From Nocardioides sp. Root1257 (lineage in GTDB: Bacteria; Actinomycetota; Actinomycetes; Propionibacteriales; Nocardioidaceae), in NCBI RefSeq assembly GCF_001425175.1, contig NZ_LMDV01000009.1, positions 684,356-748,355 of the forward strand: 64,000 bases of DNA. Reading direction: 5' to 3'. Made by a program: the position numbers and the translations under genes. Of this stretch, positions 16,619-25,111 are shown piece after piece. Every line of letters begins with the position of its first letter. The first letter of the stretch is position 1. The notes under the pieces are model-generated. The model saw only the letters and a list, made by a program, of their open reading frames with translations, was not told where the DNA came from and did not search any database.

Positions 16619-17673
16619 AGCTGCTCAGCGTGGTCGGTGCCAGACCGCAGTTCGTGAAGCTGGCCCCGATCTCCGAGGCCGCCCTCGCCGCCGGCGTGGA
16701 CCACACCATCGTGCACACCGGCCAGCACTACGACGCGGCGATGTCGGACAGCTTCTTCGAGACGCTGTCCATCCCCTCCCCGGACGTCAACCTGCGGATC
16801 GGGTCCGGCCCGCACGGCGTGCAGACGGGCGCCATGCTGGCCGCCCTCGAGCCGGTGCTGGCCGAGCGGCAGCCAGACTGGGTCCTCGTCTACGGCGACA
16901 CCAACTCGACCCTCGCGGCCGCCGTGTGCGCGGCCAAGCTGCAGCTGCCCCTGGCACACCTGGAGGCCGGGCTCCGCTCCTTCAACCGGGCGATGCCCGA
17001 GGAGCACAACCGCGTCCTGACCGACCACTGCGCGGACCTGCTCCTGGCGCCGACGCCGCTGGCCAGGCAGCACCTCGAGCGCGAGGGGCTGGGGGAGCGC
17101 ACGGTCGTCGTGGGCGACGTGATGACCGACGTCTGCCTGCGGGTGCGCGACCGGGTGGTCGACGACCCGGCCATGGTCCCGTTCGACGTGGCCGCACCCT
17201 TTCGCGTGTCCACGATCCACCGGGCGGAGAACACCGACGACCCCGCGCGCCTGGACCGCATCGTCACGAGCCTGCAGGGCCTGCCGCAGCGGGTCGTGCT
17301 CGTCGCGCACCCCCGGCTCGTGGCACGCGCGGAGCAGCACGGCATCACCCTCGAGGGCGGTGCGATCGAGCTGGCCGCTCCGATGGCGTACCCGCAGCTG
17401 ATCGCCGCCGTCCTCCGCAGCGAGGGCGTGGTCACCGACTCCGGCGGCCTCCAGAAGGAGGCCTACCTCCTCGGCAGGCCGTGCACCACCCTGCGCACCG
17501 AGACCGAGTGGGAGGAGACGCTGACGGACGGGTGGAACGTCCTCGCCGAGCCCGCCGACCTGGCCGCCAAGGTGGGCCGCCCGGTGCCCACGGGTCCGCG
17601 TCCCCCGCACTACGGCGCCGGCGATGCCGCGCACCGGGTGATCGCCGAGCTCGTACGTCGTGCCGGGGCCTGA
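16615..17673 (+). CDS. Non-hydrolysing UDP-sugar 2-epimerase, WbpI/WlbD-like
   Basis: The protein has 352 residues. Signatures are SVVGARPQFVKLAPIS, HTGQHYDAAMSDSFFE, IGSGPHGVQTGAML, YGDTNSTLAA, LEAGLRSFNRAMPEEHNR and TDSGGLQKEA. The IGSGxHGxQTG block is typical of the WbpI/WlbD group, which converts UDP-2,3-diacetamido-glucuronate to the manno form, and is less typical of plain UDP-GlcNAc epimerases. This would supply the only step missing from the diacetamido-uronate genes at 27265-31251, although it lies in the opposite-strand unit. Coupled by ATGA to the GT4 gene upstream. A WecB-type role on UDP-GlcNAc remains possible. Confidence 0.85.
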   Translation: MKLLSVVGARPQFVKLAPISEAALAAGVDHTIVHTGQHYDAAMSDSFFETLSIPSPDVNLRIGSGPHGVQTGAMLAALEPVLAERQPDWVLVYGDTNSTLAAAVCAAKLQLPLAHLEAGLRSFNRAMPEEHNRVLTDHCADLLLAPTPLARQHLEREGLGERTVVVGDVMTDVCLRVRDRVVDDPAMVPFDVAAPFRVSTIHRAENTDDPARLDRIVTSLQGLPQRVVLVAHPRLVARAEQHGITLEGGAIELAAPMAYPQLIAAVLRSEGVVTDSGGLQKEAYLLGRPCTTLRTETEWEETLTDGWNVLAEPADLAAKVGRPVPTGPRPPHYGAGDAAHRVIAELVRRAGA

Positions 17674-17677
17674 GTCG

Positions 17678-18616
17678 ATGGGGGACCGAGGGCGACGTCT
17701 CACCGCGCTGACGGCCGCCGTGGTCGTCACCGTGCTGCTGACGGCAGCATCGTGCGGCGACGATGCTCCCCAGCCGGCGGCCGCCGAACCGCAGTCGGCC
17801 ACGACCCCGTCCGCGAAGCCCACGCCGGTGAAGGACGCGTACCTCTGGTTCGCCGACGTCGACACGGCGGCCGAGCCGAACGTCGTGATGATCCACGGCG
17901 TGCCCTGGGTGCGCTACACCCACCTGAAGAAGCCGCAGGCGAACCCCGTCACGGTGACCCAGTGGGGGCTCGAGCAGCACGCCAAGGGACACAACAGGCT
18001 GGCGATCCGGGCGGCCAGGTGGCTGGTCTCGCGACAGCGCTCGGACGGCACCTGGGCCTACAGGTTCGACAACCCGCTCGACTGGGCCGGCACCAGCGTC
18101 AGCGCCCCGTGGGTCTCGGGCATGGCGCAGGGCCAGGCGCTGTCGCTGCTCGAGCGCGTCTGGCGCATCACCGGCAACGACGTCTTCCGCCGTGCGGGAC
18201 ACCGGGCGCTGGCCTCGTTCTCGGTCTCCGTCAAGAAGGGTGGCGTGCTGCGGGTGTGGCGCGGTCACCCCTTCTACGAGGAGTACCCCACCACCGAGCG
18301 TCCGACCCTGGTGCTCAACGGGTTCCTCTTCGCGCTGATCGGCCTGCACGAGTTCGCCGCGAAGACCGGCGACCGTGAGGCCGAGCGCCTGTGGCGTCGC
18401 GGGGAGGCGTCTGCCGCCGCCGTGCTCAGGCTCTACGACATGGGCGGTGGCGCGAGCTCCTACGGTCTCGCGCACCTCGCCGGCGGCCCCGCGCCGGTGC
18501 CGGTCGCCGACGTGTACCCGTACATCCACGTCGTGCTCACCCGGGTGATGTACAAGATCACCGGTCGGCAGGTCTACCGCGCGATGTCCCAGCGCTGGAA
18601 GGCCGCGCTGCCGTAG
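17678..18616 (+). CDS. D-glucuronyl C5-epimerase C-terminal domain lipoprotein
   Basis: The protein has 312 residues. An N-terminal signal ends in AASC, a plausible lipobox, so it is probably a membrane-attached lipoprotein outside the cell. The rest matches the C5-epimerase C-terminal (alpha/alpha-toroid) domain: NPVTVTQWGLEQHAKG, DGTWAYRFDN, SGMAQGQALSLLER, YEEYPTTERPTLVLNG and FLFALIGLHEF. Animal and bacterial relatives convert GlcA to IdoA within heparosan-type chains. The ATG at 17678 starts 5 bp after the epimerase stop. Epimerisation of uronic acids in the finished polymer is likely; the exact substrate is unknown. Confidence 0.82.
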   Translation: MGDRGRRLTALTAAVVVTVLLTAASCGDDAPQPAAAEPQSATTPSAKPTPVKDAYLWFADVDTAAEPNVVMIHGVPWVRYTHLKKPQANPVTVTQWGLEQHAKGHNRLAIRAARWLVSRQRSDGTWAYRFDNPLDWAGTSVSAPWVSGMAQGQALSLLERVWRITGNDVFRRAGHRALASFSVSVKKGGVLRVWRGHPFYEEYPTTERPTLVLNGFLFALIGLHEFAAKTGDREAERLWRRGEASAAAVLRLYDMGGGASSYGLAHLAGGPAPVPVADVYPYIHVVLTRVMYKITGRQVYRAMSQRWKAALP

Positions 18617-18643
18617 GTCACCTCGACGACGGGTGGGGTGCGG

Positions 18644-19642
18644 TCAGAGCCACTGGTGGTAGGTGGCCGAGAACGAGAGGCCCCGGAACCCGAGCTTGGT
18701 GTGCAGGTTGAACGACTTCAGGTTGCGCAGGCTGAGGCCGGAGTCGACGATCTCGCTGGACGCGCCGACATGGTCCATGGCGCCCTCGAAGAGGGCCACG
18801 CCGTGGCCGCTGGCGCGGCTCTCGACGCCGAGCACGCCCATCCGCCACTTCGTGATCCGGACGCCGACCTGCTCGCGGTGGTCCTCGATCCGGTAGATGA
18901 AGAAGCCGTGCGCGACGCCGTCCAGATCCAGCACGATGGTGGTCCACGCGGGCGACTCCAGGCTGGACTCGACCCATCGCCGGTACATCTCGTCGACCTT
19001 CGCCTTGGGGAATCCCGGGTCGGCGTAGAACCGGTGGGTCAGGAACGCGTCGACGGTCATGTCGACGAGCAGCGGCGTCTCGTCCGGTCGCGGTGCTCGG
19101 ATCTCGTATCCGGGGGGCAGCGAGAACTGCTTGGTGCGCAGGTCCACCGCGTTCGTCAGGGTGGTCTCGATGTAGCGGAACCCCCGGCTCTCGACGGCGT
19201 GGATCACGGCCAGGTCCAACGTCTCGACCCTGGTGCAGACGAAGCGGACCCGCTCGGCTGCGCACCAACCTCGGAACTCGTCGAGCAACGCGCCCGCGAT
19301 CTCCTCGCGCACGTCGTCGGACCCGCCGACCACGTGCAGGGCGTCGATGGAGACGTAGTCGATCCCCCAGAAGTCGGTGTCCCACTCGGACCGTGCCGCC
19401 ACGAGCACGCCGACCAGGCTCGACGGGTCGTCGGTCGCCGTCGCGTAGAAGACCACGGACGAGGGTCGGCTGAGCAGGCCGAGGAGAGCGTCACGCTCGA
19501 TCGCTCGCGCACCGGCTCGCGGGAGCGACCAGTCCGCGCAGTAGCGGCCCCACACGTGATCGTCGAACAGTCGCGCGACCTCGTCCCGCGTCGGAGGCGT
19601 GGCGGGCGAGCCCGCAGCCACGTCGAACGTCCTAGAGCTCAT
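18644..19642 (-). CDS. GNAT-type acyltransferase, WecD-like
   Basis: The protein has 332 residues. The region RFYADPGFPKAKVDEMYRRW is typical of the WecD/TDP-fucosamine acetyltransferase neighbourhood. A second, degenerate GNAT-like half precedes it (residues about 20-170), and the C-terminal half has an acetyl-CoA-fold pattern ending in LRNLKSFNLHTKLGF. It is the last gene of the minus-strand operon, so it probably acetylates an amino sugar made by the upstream aminotransferase genes. The enzyme class is well supported, the substrate is not. Confidence 0.7.
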   Translation of the reverse strand: MSSRTFDVAAGSPATPPTRDEVARLFDDHVWGRYCADWSLPRAGARAIERDALLGLLSRPSSVVFYATATDDPSSLVGVLVAARSEWDTDFWGIDYVSIDALHVVGGSDDVREEIAGALLDEFRGWCAAERVRFVCTRVETLDLAVIHAVESRGFRYIETTLTNAVDLRTKQFSLPPGYEIRAPRPDETPLLVDMTVDAFLTHRFYADPGFPKAKVDEMYRRWVESSLESPAWTTIVLDLDGVAHGFFIYRIEDHREQVGVRITKWRMGVLGVESRASGHGVALFEGAMDHVGASSEIVDSGLSLRNLKSFNLHTKLGFRGLSFSATYHQWL

Positions 19643-19688
19643 ATCCCACTCTCACCCTGTTGCGCGGACACCGTGTCGGTCGACTGCC

Positions 19689-20888
19689 TCAAGCACTGGT
19701 GGGCAGCGCGTCGATCAGGTCGACGAGCCGCTCGGAGCTCGCGGACCTGGAGCAGTTCTGCTGCACCCATGCCGTTCCGCGGTCCGCCTGGGACTGCATG
19801 CCCTGCCGATCGTCGAGCACGCCCTTGAGGCGGTCGTAGATCCGCCAGTACGGCGTCACCACCCACGCCGCCTCGGCGCCCTCGGGCAGCGAGGGCTCGA
19901 TGGCCGGGTCCGCGGAGGTGAGGAGGACCGTGTTGGCGGCCATCGCCTCGACGCCGAAGACACCGGGGACGAACGAGTAGAACTCGTTGAGGACGATGTG
20001 CGCCCGCTCGAGCAGTGCGATGACCTCGGCGTTGGGTCGCTGGGTCAGCTCGACGTACTCGAACTCGTGGCCGTCCGCGCGCAGCGCCTTGATCGCGGCG
20101 TGCACCAGGGGCGTCCCCTTGATGATCGGCGACGAGGGGGCGTGCACGATCAACGGCGGCCCGGAGAGGTCGGCCCACTTGTCGGGGCGCCGGCCGATCA
20201 GCTCGTCGGGGTAGAAGTAGAGGCACGGCTCGGTCGGGCGCTCGAGGTAGGACATCTGGTCGACCGGTGCGTTGAAGATGAGGTCGGCGTTGCGGTCGGC
20301 GGCGGACGCCAACGCGCGCCGGTGACGCTCCGCTGCGTCCGAGGCGGTGCCGGGCGCCACCTGGGACTGGTAGGTCGTGATGACGTCCATGTCGTGTGCC
20401 TCGCCGAAGGCGTTGAGCAGGGCCTGGGAGCGGATCTCCGAGCCGGCGAAGTAGCAGACCACCGTCCGGCCGATCGAGCGCAGGAAGCTCAGCTCCCGCT
20501 CCCGCCCGTCCAGGGCGGACACCAGGAAGCCCTGTCCCCCGATGTAGATGAAGGTCTGGTGGCGCGCCGCCAGCCGGCCCAGCACCCACGGCCCGGCGAC
20601 GAGCCGGCGCAGCTTGCGTCCCACGCTCCACCGACCCGCGACGTCGAGCTGGATGTCGTACTGGTGGTCGTAGAACGGGTGGCGGGCGAGGTTGACCGTC
20701 ACCGCGCCGGGGAGCGAGGCCCCCACCGACTTCAGCAGCCCTGCGACCTCAGCCATCCCGACGACGTGGCCGTCGACCTCGCGGGCTCGGTGCGCACGGC
20801 GGTGCACCTGGTAGCTGACGCGCAGCACCGCGCGCTGGGCCGCCGCGACACCGGCGAGGAGCACTCCCGAGGAAGAGCGCTCAGTCAC
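19689..20888 (-). CDS. Putative glycosyltransferase, GT-B-like, family not recognised
   Basis: The protein has 399 residues. I do not recognise a named family. It has two alpha/beta halves: an N-terminal half with YIGGQGFLVSALDGRE and VVCYFAGSEIR, and a C-terminal half with LIVHAPSSPIIKGTPLVHAA and VLNEFYSFVPGVFGVEAMAA. The latter resembles the donor-site GT-B pattern of glycosyltransferases (K/E-rich region, then a Glu in EAMA). The start overlaps the WbpG-like gene stop by 8 bp. Position within the biosynthetic operon supports a transferase role. Confidence 0.55.
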   Translation of the reverse strand: MTERSSSGVLLAGVAAAQRAVLRVSYQVHRRAHRAREVDGHVVGMAEVAGLLKSVGASLPGAVTVNLARHPFYDHQYDIQLDVAGRWSVGRKLRRLVAGPWVLGRLAARHQTFIYIGGQGFLVSALDGRERELSFLRSIGRTVVCYFAGSEIRSQALLNAFGEAHDMDVITTYQSQVAPGTASDAAERHRRALASAADRNADLIFNAPVDQMSYLERPTEPCLYFYPDELIGRRPDKWADLSGPPLIVHAPSSPIIKGTPLVHAAIKALRADGHEFEYVELTQRPNAEVIALLERAHIVLNEFYSFVPGVFGVEAMAANTVLLTSADPAIEPSLPEGAEAAWVVTPYWRIYDRLKGVLDDRQGMQSQADRGTAWVQQNCSRSASSERLVDLIDALPTSA

Positions 20889-22038
20889 GGACGACCTCGT
20901 GCGGCACCGTGTACTTCATGTAGAAGCTCCACGGTACGAGGTCCGCCTTGGCCATCAGGTAGAAGAAGGGCCGCATCCGCTCGAAGGTCTTCTTGTACGT
21001 GGGGAAGTCGTCGTAGTACGCCTTCGGGAGGGTCATCAGCCGCTCGAAGTCGGCGTCACTGAGGGACAGCCGCTTCTTGAAGTAGTCCAGGAGCCCCTCC
21101 TCCAGGAGGGGAGGCTCCGACATCAGTCGCTGGCCCTCCTCGCGCGTCATCCGACCGTCGCGGATGTGGGCGGAGTACCCGACGATCCGGAAGTCCGACT
21201 TCCACCGGCGCGGCGCGAAGTAGCTGTGGTAGAACGCGGCGGTCCGGTTCTCCAGGTGGTGCCCGCCGTACCACGTCCAGCCGTACTCCTCGGTGAGCAG
21301 CTTCATCGCTGCTTCCTTGTCGTACTCGAGGTGGTACAGCGGTCGCACGGACTTGACGCGGTTGACGAGCATCCAGCGCAGCTGCCGGTGCAGCCACAGG
21401 TTGGGGAAGCTCTTCGCGCTCCGGGTGCCGTACTTCTTGTGGACGCTCTTGATGTAGCGCGCATCCATGTAGACCAGCCCCATCGGAGCCGACCCCTCCG
21501 TGCGGAAGGAGTGTCCGTCGATGCGGTACTTCACCTTGAACTTGGCGGCGGCGATCCCCATGGTCGCGGCCAGCCCGATGTCCGTCGGGCAGTCGATGTC
21601 ACGCACGCCCGCCTTCAGGAACGACAGGTAGAGGTCGTCGAACTCGTTGGCGTTGACGACCTCCGTGAACAGGTCGATGCCCAGCTTCGTCGTGACCTTG
21701 TGGATGTTCTCCGTGGCCGTGCGGGTGTTCCACGTGTTGTCGAAGTGGACGGCGAGCAACCGGAGCCCGTAGTGCTGGGACATGAGGTGCATCAGGTACG
21801 ACGAGTCGCACCCGCCGGAGACCCCGATCACGGCGTCGTACTTGCGGCCCTTGCCGTCCTCCTTCATCTGCGCGACGAGCTCGTCGAGGTGCCGCTGGCC
21901 GCGCTCGTCGTTGGGGTAGCGCTCCTCCATGTCGTCGATCTGGTGGCAGTAGTTGCACACGCCCGCCTCGTCGAACGAGATGTTCGGGATGGTCGAGTCG
22001 TAGATGCAGCGGCTGCACACCTGCAGGTCGTCGGTCAC
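20881..22038 (-). CDS. WbpG/PseA-type N-acetyl sugar amidotransferase
   Basis: The protein has 385 residues. The N-terminus has a four-Cys zinc site (C8, C11, C28, C31), then the PP-loop ATP pyrophosphatase motif SGGCDS (residues 74-79), matching the WbpG/PseA/LegA family. These enzymes use ATP and ammonia to turn an N-acetyl group of a sugar into an acetamidino group. Ammonia comes from the HisH-like glutaminase and travels through the HisF-like barrel, both encoded directly upstream. The GTG at 22038 overlaps the HisF-like stop by 4 bp. Strongly supported; sugar substrate inferred as the 3-acetamido group of the mannuronate made nearby. Confidence 0.9.
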   Translation of the reverse strand: MTDDLQVCSRCIYDSTIPNISFDEAGVCNYCHQIDDMEERYPNDERGQRHLDELVAQMKEDGKGRKYDAVIGVSGGCDSSYLMHLMSQHYGLRLLAVHFDNTWNTRTATENIHKVTTKLGIDLFTEVVNANEFDDLYLSFLKAGVRDIDCPTDIGLAATMGIAAAKFKVKYRIDGHSFRTEGSAPMGLVYMDARYIKSVHKKYGTRSAKSFPNLWLHRQLRWMLVNRVKSVRPLYHLEYDKEAAMKLLTEEYGWTWYGGHHLENRTAAFYHSYFAPRRWKSDFRIVGYSAHIRDGRMTREEGQRLMSEPPLLEEGLLDYFKKRLSLSDADFERLMTLPKAYYDDFPTYKKTFERMRPFFYLMAKADLVPWSFYMKYTVPHEVVRD

Positions 22039-22799
22039 GGGAGGAAATCTTTCAGCTGGGAGACACTCGGGAAGTTCACCAGGACGCCCATACCACGGGC
22101 CTGGAACACGGCAAGGCTACCTACCGCGACTGCTGAGGCGTGCCCCTCCCTCACCACCTGGCCGATGTCCTCGAGGCTGCCGGCGCCTCCCATGGCGATG
22201 ACCGGACAGCGCATGCGCTCGGCGACCAGTGAGACCAGGTCGACGTCGAAGCCGCCCCAGGTGCCCTCGCGGTCGATGTTGTTGACCAGGACCTCACCCA
22301 CCTTGAGGTCGGCCAGCTGATCGAGCACCGCTCCGAGCGGTCGACCGACCTTGCGGGTCCCGCGATGGGTGTAGACGGTGTAGGCCCCGCCGAAGCGCGC
22401 CTTCCGCACGTCGATCGTCGCGACGACGCTCTGCGAGCCGTAGCGGGCAACGGCCTCCGAGACGACGCTCGGCTGCTCGAAGAGCAGGGAGCTGACCGAC
22501 ACCTTCTCGACGCCGGAGTAGAAGAGCCGCTCGAAGTCACTGATGGTGCGCACGCCTCCGCCGTAGCAGATCGGCATGAAGCACTCCGACACGATGCTCT
22601 CGACGAGCTCGAACTGCACCGGGTGCCGGTTCATGGTCGCGCCGACGTCCAGCAGGACGAGCTCGTCGACCTCCATCTCGTTGAAGATGCGGGCCGTGTT
22701 GATGGGGTCGCCGATGTAGCGACTGCCCTTGAACTTCTCGGTCTTCACCAACCCCCTGTCGAGGAGCAGCAGGGCAGGCATCACGCGGGTCCTGAGCAC
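22035..22799 (-). CDS. wbuZ: HisF-like glycosyl amidation protein WbuZ (HisF2)
   Basis: The protein has 254 residues and a HisF (beta/alpha)8 barrel: RVMPALLLLDRGLVK, KFKGSRYIGDPINTARIF, VDELVLLDVGATMNRHP, YGGGVRTISDFERLF, DVRKARFGGAYTVYTH and MGGAGSLEDI. Aligned with Thermotoga HisF (MLAKRIIACLDVKDG), the essential cyclase Asp at position 11 is Leu, while the second catalytic Asp region (TIDVR) is kept. So it is not a histidine biosynthetic cyclase but the ammonia-channel partner of WbpG. GTG start; the HisH-like gene ends 3 bp upstream. Confidence 0.88.
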   Translation of the reverse strand: MLRTRVMPALLLLDRGLVKTEKFKGSRYIGDPINTARIFNEMEVDELVLLDVGATMNRHPVQFELVESIVSECFMPICYGGGVRTISDFERLFYSGVEKVSVSSLLFEQPSVVSEAVARYGSQSVVATIDVRKARFGGAYTVYTHRGTRKVGRPLGAVLDQLADLKVGEVLVNNIDREGTWGGFDVDLVSLVAERMRCPVIAMGGAGSLEDIGQVVREGHASAVAVGSLAVFQARGMGVLVNFPSVSQLKDFLP

Positions 22800-22802
22800 G
22801 GG

Positions 22803-23468
22803 TCACACACCCAGGAACTGGCTGAGTAGGTGCATGCCGAAGCGGTGGCTCTTCTCGGGGTGGAACTGCACGCCCCAGACGTTGTCCCGGCGCACACCGC
22901 ACGCGAAGTCGTAGCCGTAGTGCGCCTGCATGATGGTGTGCTCCGATGCGATGTCAGCGGCGTGATAGCTGTGCGCGAAGTAGAACCGGCGCTCGGCGTC
23001 ATCTCCCGGCGAGAGCTCGTTGGGCTGCGCATCGGTGACCACGTTCCAGCCCATGTGGGGGATGCGGGGCGTCTCGCCGGGCACGCCCGCGAAGTCGAAG
23101 TGCGCCACCCGGCCCGGGATCAGGCCCAGTCCGGGGAGATCCCCTTCCTCGGACTTCTCCAGCAGCAGCTGCATGCCGAGACAGACACCGAGCACGGGCC
23201 TGCGTTCGACGGTCGCCACGTGGACCAGCGCCTCACGCCACCCGGCCTGCTCGAGCCGGGCTGCCGCGTGGTCCCAGTGCCCCACTCCCGGAAGCATCAC
23301 CTTCGTCGCCCCCGCCAGCTCGTCGACGCTCGACGCGACCGAGGGGCGCGCGTGGAGGAGACGCAGCATGTTGAGGATCGACCCGATGTTGCCGACTCCG
23401 AGGTCGACGACGGTCACCGCTCTGGAGTCGTCGGTCGACGACTCCCTGTCCATCCCTGGCTGCGACAA
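22803..23468 (-). CDS. HisH-like class I glutaminase of the amidation complex (HisH2)
   Basis: The protein has about 221 residues from a TTG start. The class I glutaminase triad is present: Cys in GVCLGMQ, and His/Glu in VQFHPEKS, with the oxyanion region LPGVGHW. It supplies ammonia from glutamine to the HisF-like channel. The TTG at 23468 has a perfect AGGAGG 8 nt upstream. An in-frame GTG at 23552 overlaps the flippase stop by 4 bp but would add 28 residues not found in HisH, encoded by AT-rich, rare codons. An ATG at 23453 is the other choice. Confidence 0.85.
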   Translation of the reverse strand: MSQPGMDRESSTDDSRAVTVVDLGVGNIGSILNMLRLLHARPSVASSVDELAGATKVMLPGVGHWDHAAARLEQAGWREALVHVATVERRPVLGVCLGMQLLLEKSEEGDLPGLGLIPGRVAHFDFAGVPGETPRIPHMGWNVVTDAQPNELSPGDDAERRFYFAHSYHAADIASEHTIMQAHYGYDFACGVRRDNVWGVQFHPEKSHRFGMHLLSQFLGV

Positions 23469-23476
23469 CGACACGA

Positions 23477-23501
23477 CCTCCTCGCCGAACGACCGAGTAT
23501 A
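23477..23501 (-). promoter_or_regulatory. Internal promoter and ribosome site before the HisH-like gene
   Basis: On the minus strand TATACT (23501-23496), nearly the -10 consensus, stands in an AT-rich patch unusual for this GC-rich DNA. AGGAGG (23482-23477) follows, 8 nt before the TTG start at 23468. No good -35 is visible. It would allow the amidation triad to be transcribed separately from the rest of the operon. Confidence 0.5.
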
Positions 23502-23548
23502 TGTACTGACCTGCCCGTCACCGGCTTCTGCCCGGCCCTGCAGGGTGG

Positions 23549-25111
23549 TCACTCATCGCCGGTCGGTGGCGACGGCTCCTCGCGCCGTAGGGCGGACCCG
23601 AGGCCGGTCCTCAGCTCGCGGAGCGGCGCCATGCCGGAGGCCATCAGGCCGAGGACGAAGACCACCAGCAGCCCCAGCTTCGCCGCATCCTTCGGCAGCT
23701 CGGCGAGTCCGCTGTCGTCGAGCGCGTACGCCGCCCCGCTGACGGCGAGGAAGATCCCGACCCCGCGCGCCAGCGCCGGGAAGTCGAGCGGGACGGGGTA
23801 GTGGCGCTGGCTCGCGACCGCCCAGAGGACGAAGAACACCAGCGCCGCGGACAGGCTCGCCACGGCGGCACCCAGGGCGCCCAGGACGGGGATCAGGGCG
23901 AAGTTCGCGGCGAGGGTGACGCAGGCTGCGGCGACGGTCACGGCGAGCTGCTGACCCGTCTTCATGGCGAGCGCCATGCCCGGGAAGAAGATGTAGAGCT
24001 GGTTGACCGTCATGGCGAGAGCGAGCACGGGCACCAGGTGCGCCGCCTCGGCGTACACGGGCGGGGCGAGCAGCGCCACCAGGGGCTCGGCCGCGAGGTG
24101 GAGCGACAGGCAGACGCCGAGGAGGACGGCGAGCGCCCACCGGAAGATCTTGGCCAGGCTCGCCGGGGTCTGCGGCTCCGTGTAGTGGGCGAAGATCAGC
24201 GGCATGACGGCCATCTGGAGGCCGGCCACGAAGATGGTGATGACCGACGCCAAGCGCGCGGCGACGCCGAAGACGCCGACGTCGTGCAGCGAGGTGAGGA
24301 TCGTCAGCGCGATCCGGTCGAAGTAGAGCGTGAGCGTCACCGACAGGCTGGCCGGGACCAGTGGCCACGAGTACGCCAGCATGCGGCGGAGCAGCGACCC
24401 GCTCAGGACCCAGCGGACGCTGTGCCGCGCCATCACGACGGCAACGAGGGAGAAGAGCGCGCCGCTCGCCGCCTGGCCCACGAGGACGCCGAACACGCCG
24501 CGCTCGAGCCCGAGCGCGATCCACGCCGCGACGCCGATCGTCGTCACGGCGTAGCACGTGGTCAGGATCGTGTACGTCGTGCTCTTGAGCTCCCAGCGGA
24601 ACTGGCTCAGGAACATGCCGGCCAGGGCGTTCATCGACATCGAGACGATGCCGATCCGCGTGACGTCGGTGAGGTCGCTGCTGCCCAGGACGTGCTCGGC
24701 GATCCACGGGGCGGCCGGCATGGTGACGGCCACGAACACGCCGTACACCAGCAGCGAGAACAGCCAGGTGGTGCCGGTGAGCCGTCGCTGCTCCTCCGGC
24801 GACACGTCCACGCGCAGCCGGACCATGCCCTGGAGGACCTCGAGGCAGATCACGACGTTGACCATCGGACCCAGGGTCGTGATCAGGTCGAGGACGCCGT
24901 AGTCGCTGGGGGCGAAGGCGTGGGTGTAGATCGGCAGCAGGAGGAAGCCGAGGCCCTTGGTCAGGATCGTCGGAAGCATGTAGACCGCCGAGTGCCTGAT
25001 CATCGACCGGACGACGGTGCCGCCGGGGGCGGCATCCGTCGAGGGGGGCACGGTGCTCGGTGCCTCCGGAGCGGTCTCGGGCGTCGGCTGCTGCCGACCT
25101 GCCTGGTTCAC
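23549..25111 (-). CDS. Wzx-like oligosaccharide flippase
   Basis: The protein has 520 residues. A Pro/Thr-rich cytoplasmic N-terminus (residues 1-34) is followed by about 12-14 membrane helices of the MOP/polysaccharide-transport superfamily. AVYMLPTILTKGLGFLLLPI, FAPSDYGVLDLI and WPLVPASLSVTLTLYFDRI match the family's first, second and seventh-helix patterns. It moves undecaprenyl-linked repeat units across the membrane for the Wzy-like polymerase at 13899. The GTG at 25111 overlaps the aminotransferase stop by 4 bp (GTGA). Confidence 0.88.
   Translation of the reverse strand: MNQAGRQQPTPETAPEAPSTVPPSTDAAPGGTVVRSMIRHSAVYMLPTILTKGLGFLLLPIYTHAFAPSDYGVLDLITTLGPMVNVVICLEVLQGMVRLRVDVSPEEQRRLTGTTWLFSLLVYGVFVAVTMPAAPWIAEHVLGSSDLTDVTRIGIVSMSMNALAGMFLSQFRWELKSTTYTILTTCYAVTTIGVAAWIALGLERGVFGVLVGQAASGALFSLVAVVMARHSVRWVLSGSLLRRMLAYSWPLVPASLSVTLTLYFDRIALTILTSLHDVGVFGVAARLASVITIFVAGLQMAVMPLIFAHYTEPQTPASLAKIFRWALAVLLGVCLSLHLAAEPLVALLAPPVYAEAAHLVPVLALAMTVNQLYIFFPGMALAMKTGQQLAVTVAAACVTLAANFALIPVLGALGAAVASLSAALVFFVLWAVASQRHYPVPLDFPALARGVGIFLAVSGAAYALDDSGLAELPKDAAKLGLLVVFVLGLMASGMAPLRELRTGLGSALRREEPSPPTGDE

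Noticed and set aside
22035..23468. HisF and HisH as part of a histidine operon
   Set aside because: The HisF-like protein lacks Asp11, and both are coupled to WbpG and sugar genes, with no other his genes nearby.
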